Numbered from the stretch's first letter, positions 18,605 through 27,911 are shown. The stretch is 64,000 nucleotides of DNA from Faecalicatena orotica (GCF_003149245.1 NZ_QGDL01000016.1:62001-126000), one strand, 5' to 3'. The notes: generated from the letters alone by a model not told the origin. Made by a program: numbers and translations.

Positions 18605-19684
18605 TTATTCTCCCTCATATTTGAAATCTAGCTGCCGTCTGATTTCATCCATCATTTTCATGACAGATAAGGTATCTTCCCAGGGCATTACTGCAGATTC
18701 TATCCTGCCTTCTAAGAGACATCTCTGTACCTCTGCAGCTTCAAAATGCATTCCGAAAAGCCCGTCACGGCCGCCATTATCATCTTCATGTGTCTTTGAA
18801 ACATACTCAAATTTGGAACCGTCAGTATAGTAAACCGTGAAATCTGACGGCCTGTAAAACTGACGTTTTATTTCTATTCTTCCCTTTGTCCCGCAGATCG
18901 AAGCAGTGACCGGGGATACCGCAAGCGTTCCAAAAGATAACATTGCAAGTGCACCCTTACCGTTTTCATATTCCAGAATCACCGCATCGTTTGCGTCTAC
19001 ACCTGTTGGTGCCGCAGAACCGGCTGCAAGAATCCGTGTCGGATTTCCTAGCAAAAACTGCGTGAATGAAATCGGATATACACCCAGGTCTAAAAGTGCT
19101 CCGCCCGCAAGGCAGGGCGCATACATACGATTCTCCGGTTCGAAGGGAATACAGCTCCCATGGTCCGCAATAATCTGTACGATCTCCCCTATACTGCCGC
19201 TGTCAATCAGCTCCTTTACCTTGATAATATGGGGCAGAAACCGTGTCCAGTACGCCTCCATAACAAAAAGCTGTTTCTCTTTTGCCAATTCGAATATTTC
19301 TTTTGCCTGTTTGTAATTTTGTGTAAAAGCCTTCTCAACTAAAACCGGCTTATTGTGCTGCAGGCACTTCATGGCCCATTCATAATGCTGTGCATGGGGC
19401 GTGGCAATATAAATCACGTCAATATCCGGATCCTGCATAAGCTCTTCATAGGAACCATACGCCTTTTTGATTGACGGGAATTCACGCAAAAATGCCTGTG
19501 CCTTGTCCAGGCTGCGCGAACCAACCGCGGCAATATTTCCGCCGGCCTTTATCACCTGATCGGAAAAACAGCCTGCAATCCAGCCCGCACCCAGTATACC
19601 CCATCTATGTGTTTCCGGCATTTTTTCATCCAGCTGGGCAGAATATGCTCTGCTCGTTAGAAACTCTTTTTTTATATTTTCCAT
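18605..19684 (-). CDS. Gfo/Idh/MocA family oxidoreductase
   Basis: A 359-residue NAD(P)-dependent dehydrogenase. The Rossmann motif WGILGAGWIAGCF follows about 25 extra N-terminal residues, the cofactor/active-site signature is VEKAFTQN (usual EKP is EKA), and the C-terminal GFO_IDH_MocA_C region follows. It resembles the xylose/dihydrodiol dehydrogenase branch. The ATG at 19684 (MENIKKE) is chosen over the GTG at 19696, because TGAGGA lies just upstream. It lies 11 bp after the permease gene and 2 bp before GH43. Confidence 0.88.
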   Translation of the reverse strand: MENIKKEFLTSRAYSAQLDEKMPETHRWGILGAGWIAGCFSDQVIKAGGNIAAVGSRSLDKAQAFLREFPSIKKAYGSYEELMQDPDIDVIYIATPHAQHYEWAMKCLQHNKPVLVEKAFTQNYKQAKEIFELAKEKQLFVMEAYWTRFLPHIIKVKELIDSGSIGEIVQIIADHGSCIPFEPENRMYAPCLAGGALLDLGVYPISFTQFLLGNPTRILAAGSAAPTGVDANDAVILEYENGKGALAMLSFGTLAVSPVTASICGTKGRIEIKRQFYRPSDFTVYYTDGSKFEYVSKTHEDDNGGRDGLFGMHFEAAEVQRCLLEGRIESAVMPWEDTLSVMKMMDEIRRQLDFKYEGE

Positions 19685-19695
19685 CGTTTTCCTCA

Positions 19696-20484
19696 CTATT
19701 TTAACGCTCCGGCACTCATGCCCTTTTCAAAATTCTTCTGCATGGACAGGTAAACAATAATCTCCGGGATTGCAGTAATTACGGCTGCCGCAAGTATTTT
19801 AGTCTGGTCATTTGTAAACTCGCCCTGGAAATACTGTGGGAGCAGTGTTACTGTCTGCATGCTCGGGCTTTGCAGGAACAGAAGCGGCAGGAGATAAGAA
19901 TTCCATGCGTTGATGAATGTCAAAACAATAATAGAAGATGCAATTGGTTTGGTAAGCGGGAGGATGATATACCAAAACATGGAACGGACATTCGCACCGT
20001 CAATTCTTGCTGCCTCCATCAATTCATCCGGAATTCCGGTGGCAAAATTTCGTGCAAGCAGAATTGAGAACGGCAGCTGCAGTGCAGCACTTGGCAAAAT
20101 GACTGCCCAGAAGGTATTAAACATGTGCATCTTCTGAAATGTTACAAATAAAGGTGATAACATAATGACTTCCGGTAAAGTTAACGCAATCAGAATCATC
20201 CAGAAAAATACTTCTTTTCCAAATATATGTAGTTTTGCAAATCCAAAACCGGCTGTCATACTGAAGATATACACCAGTATAATGACACCTGCTGTGATGA
20301 TAAGTGAATTTCTAAAATAGGTCGGAACTACACCTGTGTCCCATACTGCCTTATAATTTGAAAAACCTGTTCCACCAAGAGAACCAAGAAACATCTGTAC
20401 GAGTGGAATCGCATAAGGTATTGTCATCAGCAGCAGAATAATCTGTAGAATAACTTTGTTTTTTAAACTTCTAACTTCAAACAT
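19696..20484 (-). CDS. ABC carbohydrate transporter permease, MalG type
   Basis: A 262-residue inner-membrane permease with about six hydrophobic segments. The EAA loop EAARIDGANVRSMFWYIILPL contacts the ATPase. It pairs with the MalF-type gene one base upstream. CUT1-type importers need an ATPase, which is not encoded here, so a shared MsmK-like protein is probable. Confidence 0.93.
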   Translation of the reverse strand: MFEVRSLKNKVILQIILLLMTIPYAIPLVQMFLGSLGGTGFSNYKAVWDTGVVPTYFRNSLIITAGVIILVYIFSMTAGFGFAKLHIFGKEVFFWMILIALTLPEVIMLSPLFVTFQKMHMFNTFWAVILPSAALQLPFSILLARNFATGIPDELMEAARIDGANVRSMFWYIILPLTKPIASSIIVLTFINAWNSYLLPLLFLQSPSMQTVTLLPQYFQGEFTNDQTKILAAAVITAIPEIIVYLSMQKNFEKGMSAGALK

Positions 20485-20485
20485 T

Positions 20486-21367
20486 TTACGACTCCTCCCC
20501 TTTATTCATCCTATTGATAAGCAGCGCGCCACAGATTGCCAGTACAAGGAGCACTACTGATATTGCTGCTGCATAGCCAAGATGAGACTGCCTGATCCCC
20601 TGTCTGTAAATATAGGTACCCAGAAATTCTGTTGCATGATTCGGCCCGCCGGTTGTAACCAGATACGGTATGTCAAATGTCTTTAAAGCTCCGATGATTC
20701 CAAGCATTGCTAAAGAAATGATAGTGCCTTTGCAGTTCGGAAGTACCATATTGAATAGCGTTCTGATATTTCCTGCCCCGTCCAGATGCGATGCCTCAAG
20801 CATTTCTTTATCAATCTGGCTCATTGCCGCATAATATAAAATGAAGCTCATTCCTGTGAACTGCCATACAGCAATCATCATAAGGATAATCAGCGCTGAA
20901 TTTGATTTCGACAGCCAGTCAACAGTGATACCGAGATGGAACACGTTAAATATATCCTGCAGAAGCCCCTGAGGTGAAAACAGAAGTCTGAATACCGGTG
21001 CCATTGTTGCAGGAGCCAGAATTGTCGGTATAAAAATCAAACACTTATGTAGTGTGGCGAGCTTTACTTTTGTATGCAGAATTGCGGCAAATATAAAGCC
21101 TAAAAAATTCTGGACTAAAAATGTAACGATAAAATAAACAATTGTGTTTGTAATAGCTTTCCAGAAAACCCAGTCAGAAAACACCTTCGTATAATTGCTT
21201 ATCCCTACTTTTGTCTGAATCGGGTCAAGACCATTCCAATTTAATGTAGACAGGTCAAATGTATAAAATATGGAATAATATATAATACCTACAACAAAAA
21301 TAAATGCCGGAAGAATCCACGGGAGTCCATTCATCTTACTGGATTTTTTTGCTTTATTCTTTTTCAT
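20486..21367 (-). CDS. ABC carbohydrate transporter permease, MalF type
   Basis: A 293-residue permease with a basic N-terminus, about six membrane helices and the EAA-like loop EASHLDGAGNIRTLFNMVLP. YLVTTGGPNHATEFLGTYIY is typical of the MalF/UgpA side. It lies after the binding-protein gene and a GC-rich hairpin, and forms the transmembrane pair with the next gene. Confidence 0.93.
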   Translation of the reverse strand: MKKNKAKKSSKMNGLPWILPAFIFVVGIIYYSIFYTFDLSTLNWNGLDPIQTKVGISNYTKVFSDWVFWKAITNTIVYFIVTFLVQNFLGFIFAAILHTKVKLATLHKCLIFIPTILAPATMAPVFRLLFSPQGLLQDIFNVFHLGITVDWLSKSNSALIILMMIAVWQFTGMSFILYYAAMSQIDKEMLEASHLDGAGNIRTLFNMVLPNCKGTIISLAMLGIIGALKTFDIPYLVTTGGPNHATEFLGTYIYRQGIRQSHLGYAAAISVVLLVLAICGALLINRMNKGEES

Positions 21368-21394
21368 ATTTAAATCTCCTCAGTTCTAACTGGC

Positions 21395-21418
21395 AGGGGG
21401 CCATAAAACGGCCCCCCT
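21395..21418 (-). terminator. GC-rich hairpin between binding-protein and permease genes
   Basis: GGGGGCC (21396-21402) pairs with GGCCCCC (21410-21416) around a seven-base loop. There is no strong T run on the minus strand, so it more likely stabilises the upstream lipoprotein mRNA or attenuates the permeases than fully terminates. Confidence 0.65.
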
Positions 21419-21435
21419 TGTCAAAATATGGTCCC

Positions 21436-22794
21436 TTATTCACTGTCAGCCTGAGTTGCTGCAAGCTGGGCAGCCCCGTCTTCCGGAGTCATTGTCCCAC
21501 CTGCCACGCCGGCCAGAACATCCATCATTGCCTGATTCATATCTGCATTGATTGCTCCAAAGCGCGGGTTATCTCCGCTGTTCATAGCATTTTCAATATA
21601 ATCTTTAATTTCGTTATTCTGCTTCTCAGGATTTACCAGTTTTACATTATCCCAATCTGGAGTGATAGATTTCAGTGAAGGAACAACGTTCAGTGTGTCA
21701 GCAATCATCTGCTGTCCGCTTTCAGAAGTTCCGAGCCAAACGGCAAATGTAGTTGCTGCCTTGATGTTTTCTGATGTCGCAGATACCGCTGTTGAGTAGT
21801 CCAAATCGCCGAACATGGAGCCTGTATTTCCTGTTCCTGCGATATCAGGGAATTCGATCGGTATCATCGTAAATGGTTCTTCTGATGATGCTGCGGACTC
21901 GATTGCAACCTTCATCGTTTCAGGCAGCGTATTGGATGTATACCAGGAGCCCATCATAACCATGGCTGCTTTCTGGGACATAAACAGATTGTTTGCCTCT
22001 GGATACTGCTGGATACCAAGAGCACCTTTTTGCATAATTCCGTCGTCGAATAAGCCTTTCCACAACTCCAGAGCTTTTACGATGGATTCATCTGTCCACT
22101 CTGCTTCGCCCCTTGCTGCTTTGGTAAAAAGACCCGGTTCTACATTGTCAGCGATTGCATGGAAGGTATCCATGTTAAATGCACCCTGCCCTGCACCCTG
22201 AACGAAACCTTCAATACCATTATCTCTAAAGGTCTGGCATGCTTCTTTCCACTCGTCATAGTTAGTAGGAATTTTTACATTATATTTATCGAAAAGGTCC
22301 TGATTGATCCAGAGATTTCCTGCATATACACTGCCAACACCCAGTCCTTTCAGCTGCCCGTCGACCGTCATGGTTGTAATAGACGCCTCATTGAGTTTAT
22401 CCTCATAATCATCGCCTAAGGCTTCCTTAACAGCATCAGTTAAATCAATTGCCTGTCCGCCGAATACCTGAATCCCGCCGTTTGCTGATCCCGCTGAAAC
22501 CTGAAAAGCATCAACACCCTCACCATTAGCTAAGGCAGGTTTAATAGCTGCATCATAATCATCGATTGTAGTCTGTTTCCATGTTACCTTGATGTCCGGA
22601 TATTCTTTGTTAAACTCGGCAATATATTCTTCATTAGCCGGTGACCCCGGAGTCCATCCCCACCAGACAACTTCGCCTGATGTTTCCGTTGATGTATCTT
22701 CTTTCGGTTTGCTGCCGCCGCACCCGGCGAGCACAGTTGACGTCATCACCATTAAGGCTGCTAAGCCTGCTGCTGCAATTCTTCTTTTTTTCAT
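21436..22794 (-). CDS. ABC sugar transporter substrate-binding lipoprotein
   Basis: A 452-residue extracellular binding protein of the bacterial SBP_1 type. The signal peptide ends in lipobox VLAGC with lipidated Cys25, then an acidic Thr/Ser linker and a sugar-binding domain rich in Trp (VVWWGWTPGSPANEEY). It captures oligosaccharides for the permeases downstream. The substrate is unknown; the operon's GH43 suggests a pentose-containing oligosaccharide or glycoside. Confidence 0.93.
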   Translation of the reverse strand: MKKRRIAAAGLAALMVMTSTVLAGCGGSKPKEDTSTETSGEVVWWGWTPGSPANEEYIAEFNKEYPDIKVTWKQTTIDDYDAAIKPALANGEGVDAFQVSAGSANGGIQVFGGQAIDLTDAVKEALGDDYEDKLNEASITTMTVDGQLKGLGVGSVYAGNLWINQDLFDKYNVKIPTNYDEWKEACQTFRDNGIEGFVQGAGQGAFNMDTFHAIADNVEPGLFTKAARGEAEWTDESIVKALELWKGLFDDGIMQKGALGIQQYPEANNLFMSQKAAMVMMGSWYTSNTLPETMKVAIESAASSEEPFTMIPIEFPDIAGTGNTGSMFGDLDYSTAVSATSENIKAATTFAVWLGTSESGQQMIADTLNVVPSLKSITPDWDNVKLVNPEKQNNEIKDYIENAMNSGDNPRFGAINADMNQAMMDVLAGVAGGTMTPEDGAAQLAATQADSE

Positions 22795-22843
22795 TTCTTT
22801 TCCTCCTTTTACTTGTTTAATACCTACTCTATACCATAAACGC

Positions 22844-23662
22844 TCAAAGCGCCATTAGAGTCTTTACTTTCAAAACACTGTTTAAATATTCTTCATCTGT
22901 ATTAAGATGCTCAATGATAAACGGCATGTTATCATCAAAGGATAATGCTTTTTCAATTAAGTATCTGATGTTTATCCCCCCGTTACCGACATTCGTTTCT
23001 CTGAAAAACAGGGTATAGTTTTCCTCCATCCTGACATCTTTCAGGTGGCAGCTTCGGATATGTTCGCCCAGCTTTTCAAAGCACTCGTTTATGAATTCTT
23101 CATTCAAAAAATATCTTCTCGGCGTCGTGATCCAGTTAAAAATATCCATGTGAACAGCAAACCGGTCTCTGTCTATAGATTCAAGCAGCTGTATATATTC
23201 ATCGGGTCCGGTTGGGAACATCCATGGCATTGACTCAATGGTAAAATATGTATTGGTGGGATTAACTGCATCTATAATCTCCTGAATTGTCTTTACACCG
23301 AGTTTCCATGTTTCTTTCGAAAAATTCTCTTTATAGGCGCCATCCCAGCGGGGGCCTCTTGCCCCTATAATATTCACACAGCAGCGGGCGCCGATCCTGT
23401 CCGCAAGTTCCAACTGGCCAATTGTATACTCTATAGCCTCTTTGCGTGCGTCTTTATCTAAATCCAGTGTATTGCGCCAGACTCCAACTTCTGCTATCAT
23501 AAGATCATTTTTTTCTGCTTCTTTCACATATGCATCGATAAGTGCATCGTCGTCTTTGTAAGAGAGTGGAAAGTTGACAGATCCAAGACCTAATGTTTTA
23601 TGCTTCACAGCCCAGTCCTTCGGGCTGCTGTGCTCTAATGGTGAAGATGTCCCAAGTCTCAT
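22844..23662 (-). CDS. TIM-barrel sugar isomerase/epimerase (AP endonuclease 2 family)
   Basis: A 272-residue protein with the xylose-isomerase-like TIM barrel. Candidate metal ligands are Glu in YFTIESMPW, Asp and His in AVHMDIFNW, His in SCHLKDVR and Glu in FIIEHL. Family members isomerise or epimerise free or phosphorylated sugars and keto-sugars, and some act in oxidised-glycoside pathways. The specific reaction is unknown. It sits between a VOC gene and the binding-protein gene. Confidence 0.85.
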   Translation of the reverse strand: MRLGTSSPLEHSSPKDWAVKHKTLGLGSVNFPLSYKDDDALIDAYVKEAEKNDLMIAEVGVWRNTLDLDKDARKEAIEYTIGQLELADRIGARCCVNIIGARGPRWDGAYKENFSKETWKLGVKTIQEIIDAVNPTNTYFTIESMPWMFPTGPDEYIQLLESIDRDRFAVHMDIFNWITTPRRYFLNEEFINECFEKLGEHIRSCHLKDVRMEENYTLFFRETNVGNGGINIRYLIEKALSFDDNMPFIIEHLNTDEEYLNSVLKVKTLMAL

Positions 23663-23704
23663 GTTTTATATCACGCCTTTCTATTCCGGTTCGTGTATCT
23701 GTTA

Positions 23705-24169
23705 TTACTTATTATAACTTTCGAGAAGTTCAACTACACATTTCAGGTCCGGAGCATCGAAATAATTATATTCTCCGCTGCCATCACCATAAACACCTCT
23801 TTGAACCAGTGTCATGCCGGCTGCTTCCATATTTACGACGGCAGTTTTTGAATCCTCTACCTGAAATGCAACGTGGTGGATTCCTTCACCCTTTTCATCG
23901 AGGTAGTTTCTCCATGTGGAAGGCTCCTCGTTCGGCTGGATTAATTCAAGCTGCAGTCCCGGTCCAACATCAAAGAAGGCCATCCAGCAATAGGCATTCG
24001 GTGCAGGCTCACCTTGAAACTGTGTTCCTGTAACCTCATAATCTCCGATTGGCTGTGTCTCCGGGACATCCACACCTAAAAATTCGGCCCACTTCTTCTT
24101 TGTCTCCTCGACATCCTTTACAATGAATCCTACCTGTGCTACTAATTTTGTTCCTATTACTCCTGACAT
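23705..24169 (-). CDS. VOC family protein (second of the operon)
   Basis: This 154-residue vicinal-oxygen-chelate protein resembles glyoxalase/methylmalonyl-CoA epimerase-type members: QVGFIVKDVEETKKKWAEFLGV, LQLELIQP and GIHHVAFQVED (paired His/Glu are possible metal ligands). It differs clearly from the operon's last VOC gene, so the two probably catalyse different steps. It lies 36 bp after the first Gfo/Idh gene. Confidence 0.85.
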   Translation of the reverse strand: MSGVIGTKLVAQVGFIVKDVEETKKKWAEFLGVDVPETQPIGDYEVTGTQFQGEPAPNAYCWMAFFDVGPGLQLELIQPNEEPSTWRNYLDEKGEGIHHVAFQVEDSKTAVVNMEAAGMTLVQRGVYGDGSGEYNYFDAPDLKCVVELLESYNK

Positions 24170-24205
24170 GTTCTGTCTCCTTCCTGGGTTTTACCCAATT
24201 AAATA

Positions 24206-25363
24206 TTAAATTTCATCTATAAATCCACCTGGTTTTAAAGGCTCTGGCCTTTCACAGGTAGTTTTCATTTTGTAAAACTCACCCATTTCAGAAGAAATCA
24301 TTATTCCCTCTATTGCTTCGGTAATATGCATAATTAAGGTTCCATTTGCCCTGTTTTCTGAGTTTGTCTCTATCGCATCAGCAAGGTCGAGCACCCCTAT
24401 GCCCCTGGAATAATCTTTTACTCTGGGATATAACTCTGGAAGCTCATAGAACTTTTCTTTTCTGGTGAGAGCTTCCCCGGTTTTTTGGTAAACCGTATCC
24501 GTATACTGTTCCTTCCGGTATACTCTTGGAGTGCCGCCGCCGTAGTTCGGGTCCGGATAGGTGAGTGTGCCGCCATCTCCGTAAATTTCAAACATGGGAA
24601 GGTTTGAACCGTAAATATCAAAGCTTACGTTGAGGTTCACAACGACGCCGCTCTTTAATCTTAATATAGAAGAATAATGGGTTGGAACCTCTGTCTCGAT
24701 CTCTGTTCCCGCATGCGGCCCAACATAGATGTGCCTTGTCCTGCCGGCTTTCGCATCAAAAGCGGCAATGCTTTCTATAGGACCGAGCAGTGAGACGATT
24801 GCAGAGAGATAATACGGCGCCATATCAAACAGGGGGCCGCTGTTCTTTTTATAAAAAGGTACTGGGTTCGGATGCCATGTTTCCACACCGAAGGTTGTCA
24901 TGTTTGCTGTTAAAAAGAATGGCTTCCCGATCAGGCCCGCATCCAGGTAATATCTCAGACTCTGAAGCCCGGATGAAAGAAAAGTATCCGGTGCGCATCC
25001 GACCTTGACACCCTTTGCCTTTGCCAGATCCAGAACTTCCTTTGCTTCCTTCAGACTGGGGGCAAATGGTTTTTCACTGAAAAGGTGCTTTCCGGCCATT
25101 ATGATCTGTCTGCCCAGTTCAACGTGGAACTGCGGCGGCGTTAGATTTATGATAATCTCAACCTCATCATCGTTTAACAATTCTTCCGGGGTGTATGCCT
25201 TTTTTATATCAAACTCCGATGCCAGTTTCTGCGCAAGTTCTATATTAATATCTGCACAGGCAATGACATCCAGCTTTTTATAAAATGCTTTTATATCGGC
25301 AAGGTATGTTCTGCTAATCACTCCGGAACCAAGGATGCCTATTTTAAATATTCTCAAAGTCAT
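24206..25363 (-). CDS. Gfo/Idh/MocA family oxidoreductase (first gene of operon)
   Basis: A 385-residue NAD(P)-dependent oxidoreductase with the Rossmann motif IGILGSGVISRTY, the signature SEKPFAPS, and a C-terminal substrate domain with SGPLFDMAPYYLSAI. Family members oxidise hydroxyls of sugars, inositols or glycosides. It is the promoter-proximal gene of the minus-strand operon and is divergent from the AraC regulator. The start has an AAAGGAGAATG site. Confidence 0.9.
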   Translation of the reverse strand: MTLRIFKIGILGSGVISRTYLADIKAFYKKLDVIACADINIELAQKLASEFDIKKAYTPEELLNDDEVEIIINLTPPQFHVELGRQIIMAGKHLFSEKPFAPSLKEAKEVLDLAKAKGVKVGCAPDTFLSSGLQSLRYYLDAGLIGKPFFLTANMTTFGVETWHPNPVPFYKKNSGPLFDMAPYYLSAIVSLLGPIESIAAFDAKAGRTRHIYVGPHAGTEIETEVPTHYSSILRLKSGVVVNLNVSFDIYGSNLPMFEIYGDGGTLTYPDPNYGGGTPRVYRKEQYTDTVYQKTGEALTRKEKFYELPELYPRVKDYSRGIGVLDLADAIETNSENRANGTLIMHITEAIEGIMISSEMGEFYKMKTTCERPEPLKPGGFIDEI

Positions 25364-25663
25364 TCTCCTTTTCTGCTGAATTTTCTACAAACCATTTTGC
25401 AATGTGTTTTTCTATTTATATAGTATCTAACTTTTTCACAAATTTCTTTTAAAAACTTGTGTACCGTATGTGCATATTTTGTTATGTTCCTATAGCAGAC
25501 TTGATATTGTGTCCATAAAAATCATGTGTTTTTACGTATTTTTGTTAATTTTGTATGCATATTGTTCTTTAAAACTTATCAAATATTGCTATTTGCAATC
25601 CTAAATGATAAACTAACCATATACCTAGACTCATCTATATAACCAGTAAAGGATGGTTCGATT
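25364..25663. promoter_or_regulatory. Divergent promoter region between GH43 operon and AraC regulator
   Basis: An AT-rich 300-bp gap with no gene. On the minus strand a TATATAAAT block about 70 bp before the Gfo/Idh start is a candidate -10 region. No clear -35 or AraC half-sites could be assigned by eye. Confidence 0.45.
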
Positions 25664-26578
25664 ATGCAGACAAATAGTTATTTTGAGGAGTTGAATTTTG
25701 AAGAGAAGAAGAAAATTATTGTATCAAAGAAAATCGATACCACTTTTTCTGATACAATGCATTGGCATCCTTTTGTCGAAATACTTGTAAGCTGCTATGA
25801 TAATAATGAAGTAACAATTAATTTTACCAAGTACACGCTTAAGATTAATGACCTGGTTATCATCTACCCGGGCGACCTTCATTCTTTGATTCATGTGGAT
25901 GAGAAGGCATTTATTCTTGTGCAGTTTCCACTCGATTTACTGATGATTATGAGCGAATTTAACAGTAATTTTTCTGTATTTTCCCAATATCATTGCATAA
26001 AATATGACCCTTCGAATATCGATGTTGACAGAATGATTTTTTTAATAAAAGAACTGCCCGAACTATATTATTCCGACGCTCTGTTTAATGAAGTCCGGAT
26101 ATACTCACTTCTGCTGGAGTTTTTTGTAAAGTTTGGACAATACTGTATTAATGATAAGAAAGAAGAGTTTGCCAGTGATACTAACGAGGAATACAAGTCT
26201 CTCAAGCTCATGGCGGAAGCCTGCCTTTATATATCACAGAACTGTACGAAATCCCTTACTCTGGATGATATTTCCCGTTACATCGGGTTTAGCAAATACC
26301 ATTTTTCGCACCTGTTCAAAACATATACGAATATGACATTTATAGATTTTCTTACGACTGAGCGTATCAAAATGGCGGAATCATTGATTTCGAATCCAAA
26401 AGCACACATGATTGATATTGCTTACGACTCGGGATTTTCAAGTATTTCTTCATTTAACCGTGCCTTTAAAAAGATAAAGGGAATTTCCCCCAGTGAATTT
26501 AGAAAAACATTGATCAATAACAGCGTAGATGTGAAATCACCGGTCGGTTTAGAAGAAGAGGGTGACCCCGTTTCCTGA
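25664..26578 (+). CDS. AraC family transcriptional regulator
   Basis: A 304-residue regulator. The N-terminal cupin-like ligand domain (about residues 30-120: MHWHPFVEILV, LVIIYPGDLHSL) binds a small molecule. The C-terminal pair of helix-turn-helix motifs (about 190-290: SLTLDDISRYIGFSKYHFSHLFK and IDIAYDSGFSSISSFNRAFKKIKGISPSEFRK) binds DNA. It is transcribed away from the GH43 operon and is the obvious candidate activator. The inducer is probably an imported sugar or pathway intermediate (inference). Confidence 0.92.
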   Translation: MQTNSYFEELNFEEKKKIIVSKKIDTTFSDTMHWHPFVEILVSCYDNNEVTINFTKYTLKINDLVIIYPGDLHSLIHVDEKAFILVQFPLDLLMIMSEFNSNFSVFSQYHCIKYDPSNIDVDRMIFLIKELPELYYSDALFNEVRIYSLLLEFFVKFGQYCINDKKEEFASDTNEEYKSLKLMAEACLYISQNCTKSLTLDDISRYIGFSKYHFSHLFKTYTNMTFIDFLTTERIKMAESLISNPKAHMIDIAYDSGFSSISSFNRAFKKIKGISPSEFRKTLINNSVDVKSPVGLEEEGDPVS

Positions 26579-26625
26579 GGATATATAATTAATAAAAAAT
26601 AAAAATTGAAAGTGAGGTTTATAGT

Positions 26626-27120
26626 ATGCAGTCTGTTAGAATTATTGAGATACCGAAAATCAAGGCGGTTTTTTCCGGGCCGCTTTCTTCAAAAGAAAAA
26701 TTCGAGAAGTTTATCAAATGGTTCAGTGAATATCATGCATCCCTGAAAGGGGAATTGTTCCCAAGAGATTTTATGTGGTACAACGAAAGAATGAATGTGA
26801 GGGAATGGTTTTATGCGTTACCTCCAAATGCAGATTTACAGCAAATAACTGATTATGAAATTGTTGATCTGCCATCCGGCCTTTATGCGGCTGCCTCATG
26901 CCTGAATGCTGATCTGGATGGTGCAGAAGACTGGCTTAGTACAAGGCAGGAAATAAACGACTGGGTTCAGAAAAGTGATAAGTTTGATTTATATGTTAAT
27001 GGAGAGGGCAGGGAGGAAAGATATCCGATGTTTCACATAGTTTCTCCGGGGTGGATGATGGAGAAGGGGATTTCGATTGAAGATTTATATGTTCCGATTG
27101 TAGAAAAAGGAGAGAAGTAG
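26626..27120 (+). CDS. GyrI-like small-molecule-binding domain protein
   Basis: This 164-residue soluble protein resembles the stand-alone GyrI-like/effector-binding domain found fused to some AraC regulators: it opens with VRIIEIPKIKAVFSG, has YEIVDLPSGLYAAASC in the middle and a YPMFHIVSPGW region late. There is no DNA-binding domain. It follows the AraC gene by 47 bp on the same strand, so it may be cotranscribed and bind a related ligand. No specific function is known. Confidence 0.65.
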   Translation: MQSVRIIEIPKIKAVFSGPLSSKEKFEKFIKWFSEYHASLKGELFPRDFMWYNERMNVREWFYALPPNADLQQITDYEIVDLPSGLYAAASCLNADLDGAEDWLSTRQEINDWVQKSDKFDLYVNGEGREERYPMFHIVSPGWMMEKGISIEDLYVPIVEKGEK

Positions 27121-27257
27121 AGGAGATATTTTGTACCTGTAGCATAGGTGGTGATATATATGGATGAAGGATTCTTTTCATAAGGTACATGCATTTCACA
27201 GTCTTGAAAGCAGCTGATACTGAGGGGAATGTACTGAAAATTTGCCGGAGAGTAATA

Positions 27258-27734
27258 ATGAATTTAACATATAAAAGAGCATCAATTAAGGATATAGATA
27301 TCTTAACAAAAACAAGAACAGAAGTATTAAGGGCAGCGAATAAACTGTCTGATGATACTGATATGAGTGAAGTGGAAAAGCAGTCCTATAATTATTATAA
27401 AAAAGCACTTTCTGATGGAACACATACAGCATATTTGATTTTTGATGAAGGCAACTTTGCAGGTGCTGGTGGTATCAGTTATTTTCAGGTAATGCCGACT
27501 TACCATAATCCAAGTGGAAACAAAGCTTACATAATGAACATGTACACGAAACCCGAGTACAGGAGAAAGGGAATTGCGTACAGAACACTGGATATGCTTG
27601 TCAGAGACGCTAAAAATAAAGGGATTACTGCCATTTCTCTGGAAGCAACGGATATGGGAAGATCATTGTATGAAAAATATGGTTTTGTAAGAATAAATAA
27701 TGAAATGGAATTAAAGGGAGGCGTTAAGCTATGA
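27258..27734 (+). CDS. GNAT family N-acetyltransferase
   Basis: A 158-residue GNAT protein with motif A (YIMNMYTKPEYRRKGIAYRTLDMLV) and motif B (DMGRSLYEKYGFVRINNEMEL). The acceptor is unknown. The ATG at 27258 has GCCGGAGAGTAATA upstream and gives the normal MNLTYKRASIKDID start. The longer frame from 27189 adds a non-conserved extension. Its stop overlaps the start of the next small gene (ATGA). Confidence 0.85.
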   Translation: MNLTYKRASIKDIDILTKTRTEVLRAANKLSDDTDMSEVEKQSYNYYKKALSDGTHTAYLIFDEGNFAGAGGISYFQVMPTYHNPSGNKAYIMNMYTKPEYRRKGIAYRTLDMLVRDAKNKGITAISLEATDMGRSLYEKYGFVRINNEMELKGGVKL

Positions 27735-27910
27735 AAAAAGTGCAGTTAGTGAGTATTATCGTATTAATTATTGCGTTAGTCATTATGGTGGTAAATATAT
27801 TCCTTGCGCCTCTGGCGGACTGGATTGTCAGGGTAGATGGTGTCATTCTATTAATTGGTATATTTTTTCTATCTTATAGTACGGTTAAATGTCATAATAG
27901 GAGCAGATAA
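27731..27910 (+). CDS. Small membrane protein of 59 residues
   Basis: This short frame overlaps the GNAT stop by four bases (ATGA), with AAAGGGAGGCG as ribosome-binding site about 10 bp upstream. It encodes Lys-Lys, then two hydrophobic helices (VSIIVLIIALVIMVVNIFLA and VILLIGIFFLSYS) joined by ADWIVRVDG, and a basic tail KCHNRSR. The overlap, ribosome-binding site and two clean helices support it as a real gene. The function is unknown. Confidence 0.65.
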   Translation: MKKVQLVSIIVLIIALVIMVVNIFLAPLADWIVRVDGVILLIGIFFLSYSTVKCHNRSR

Positions 27911-27911
27911 C

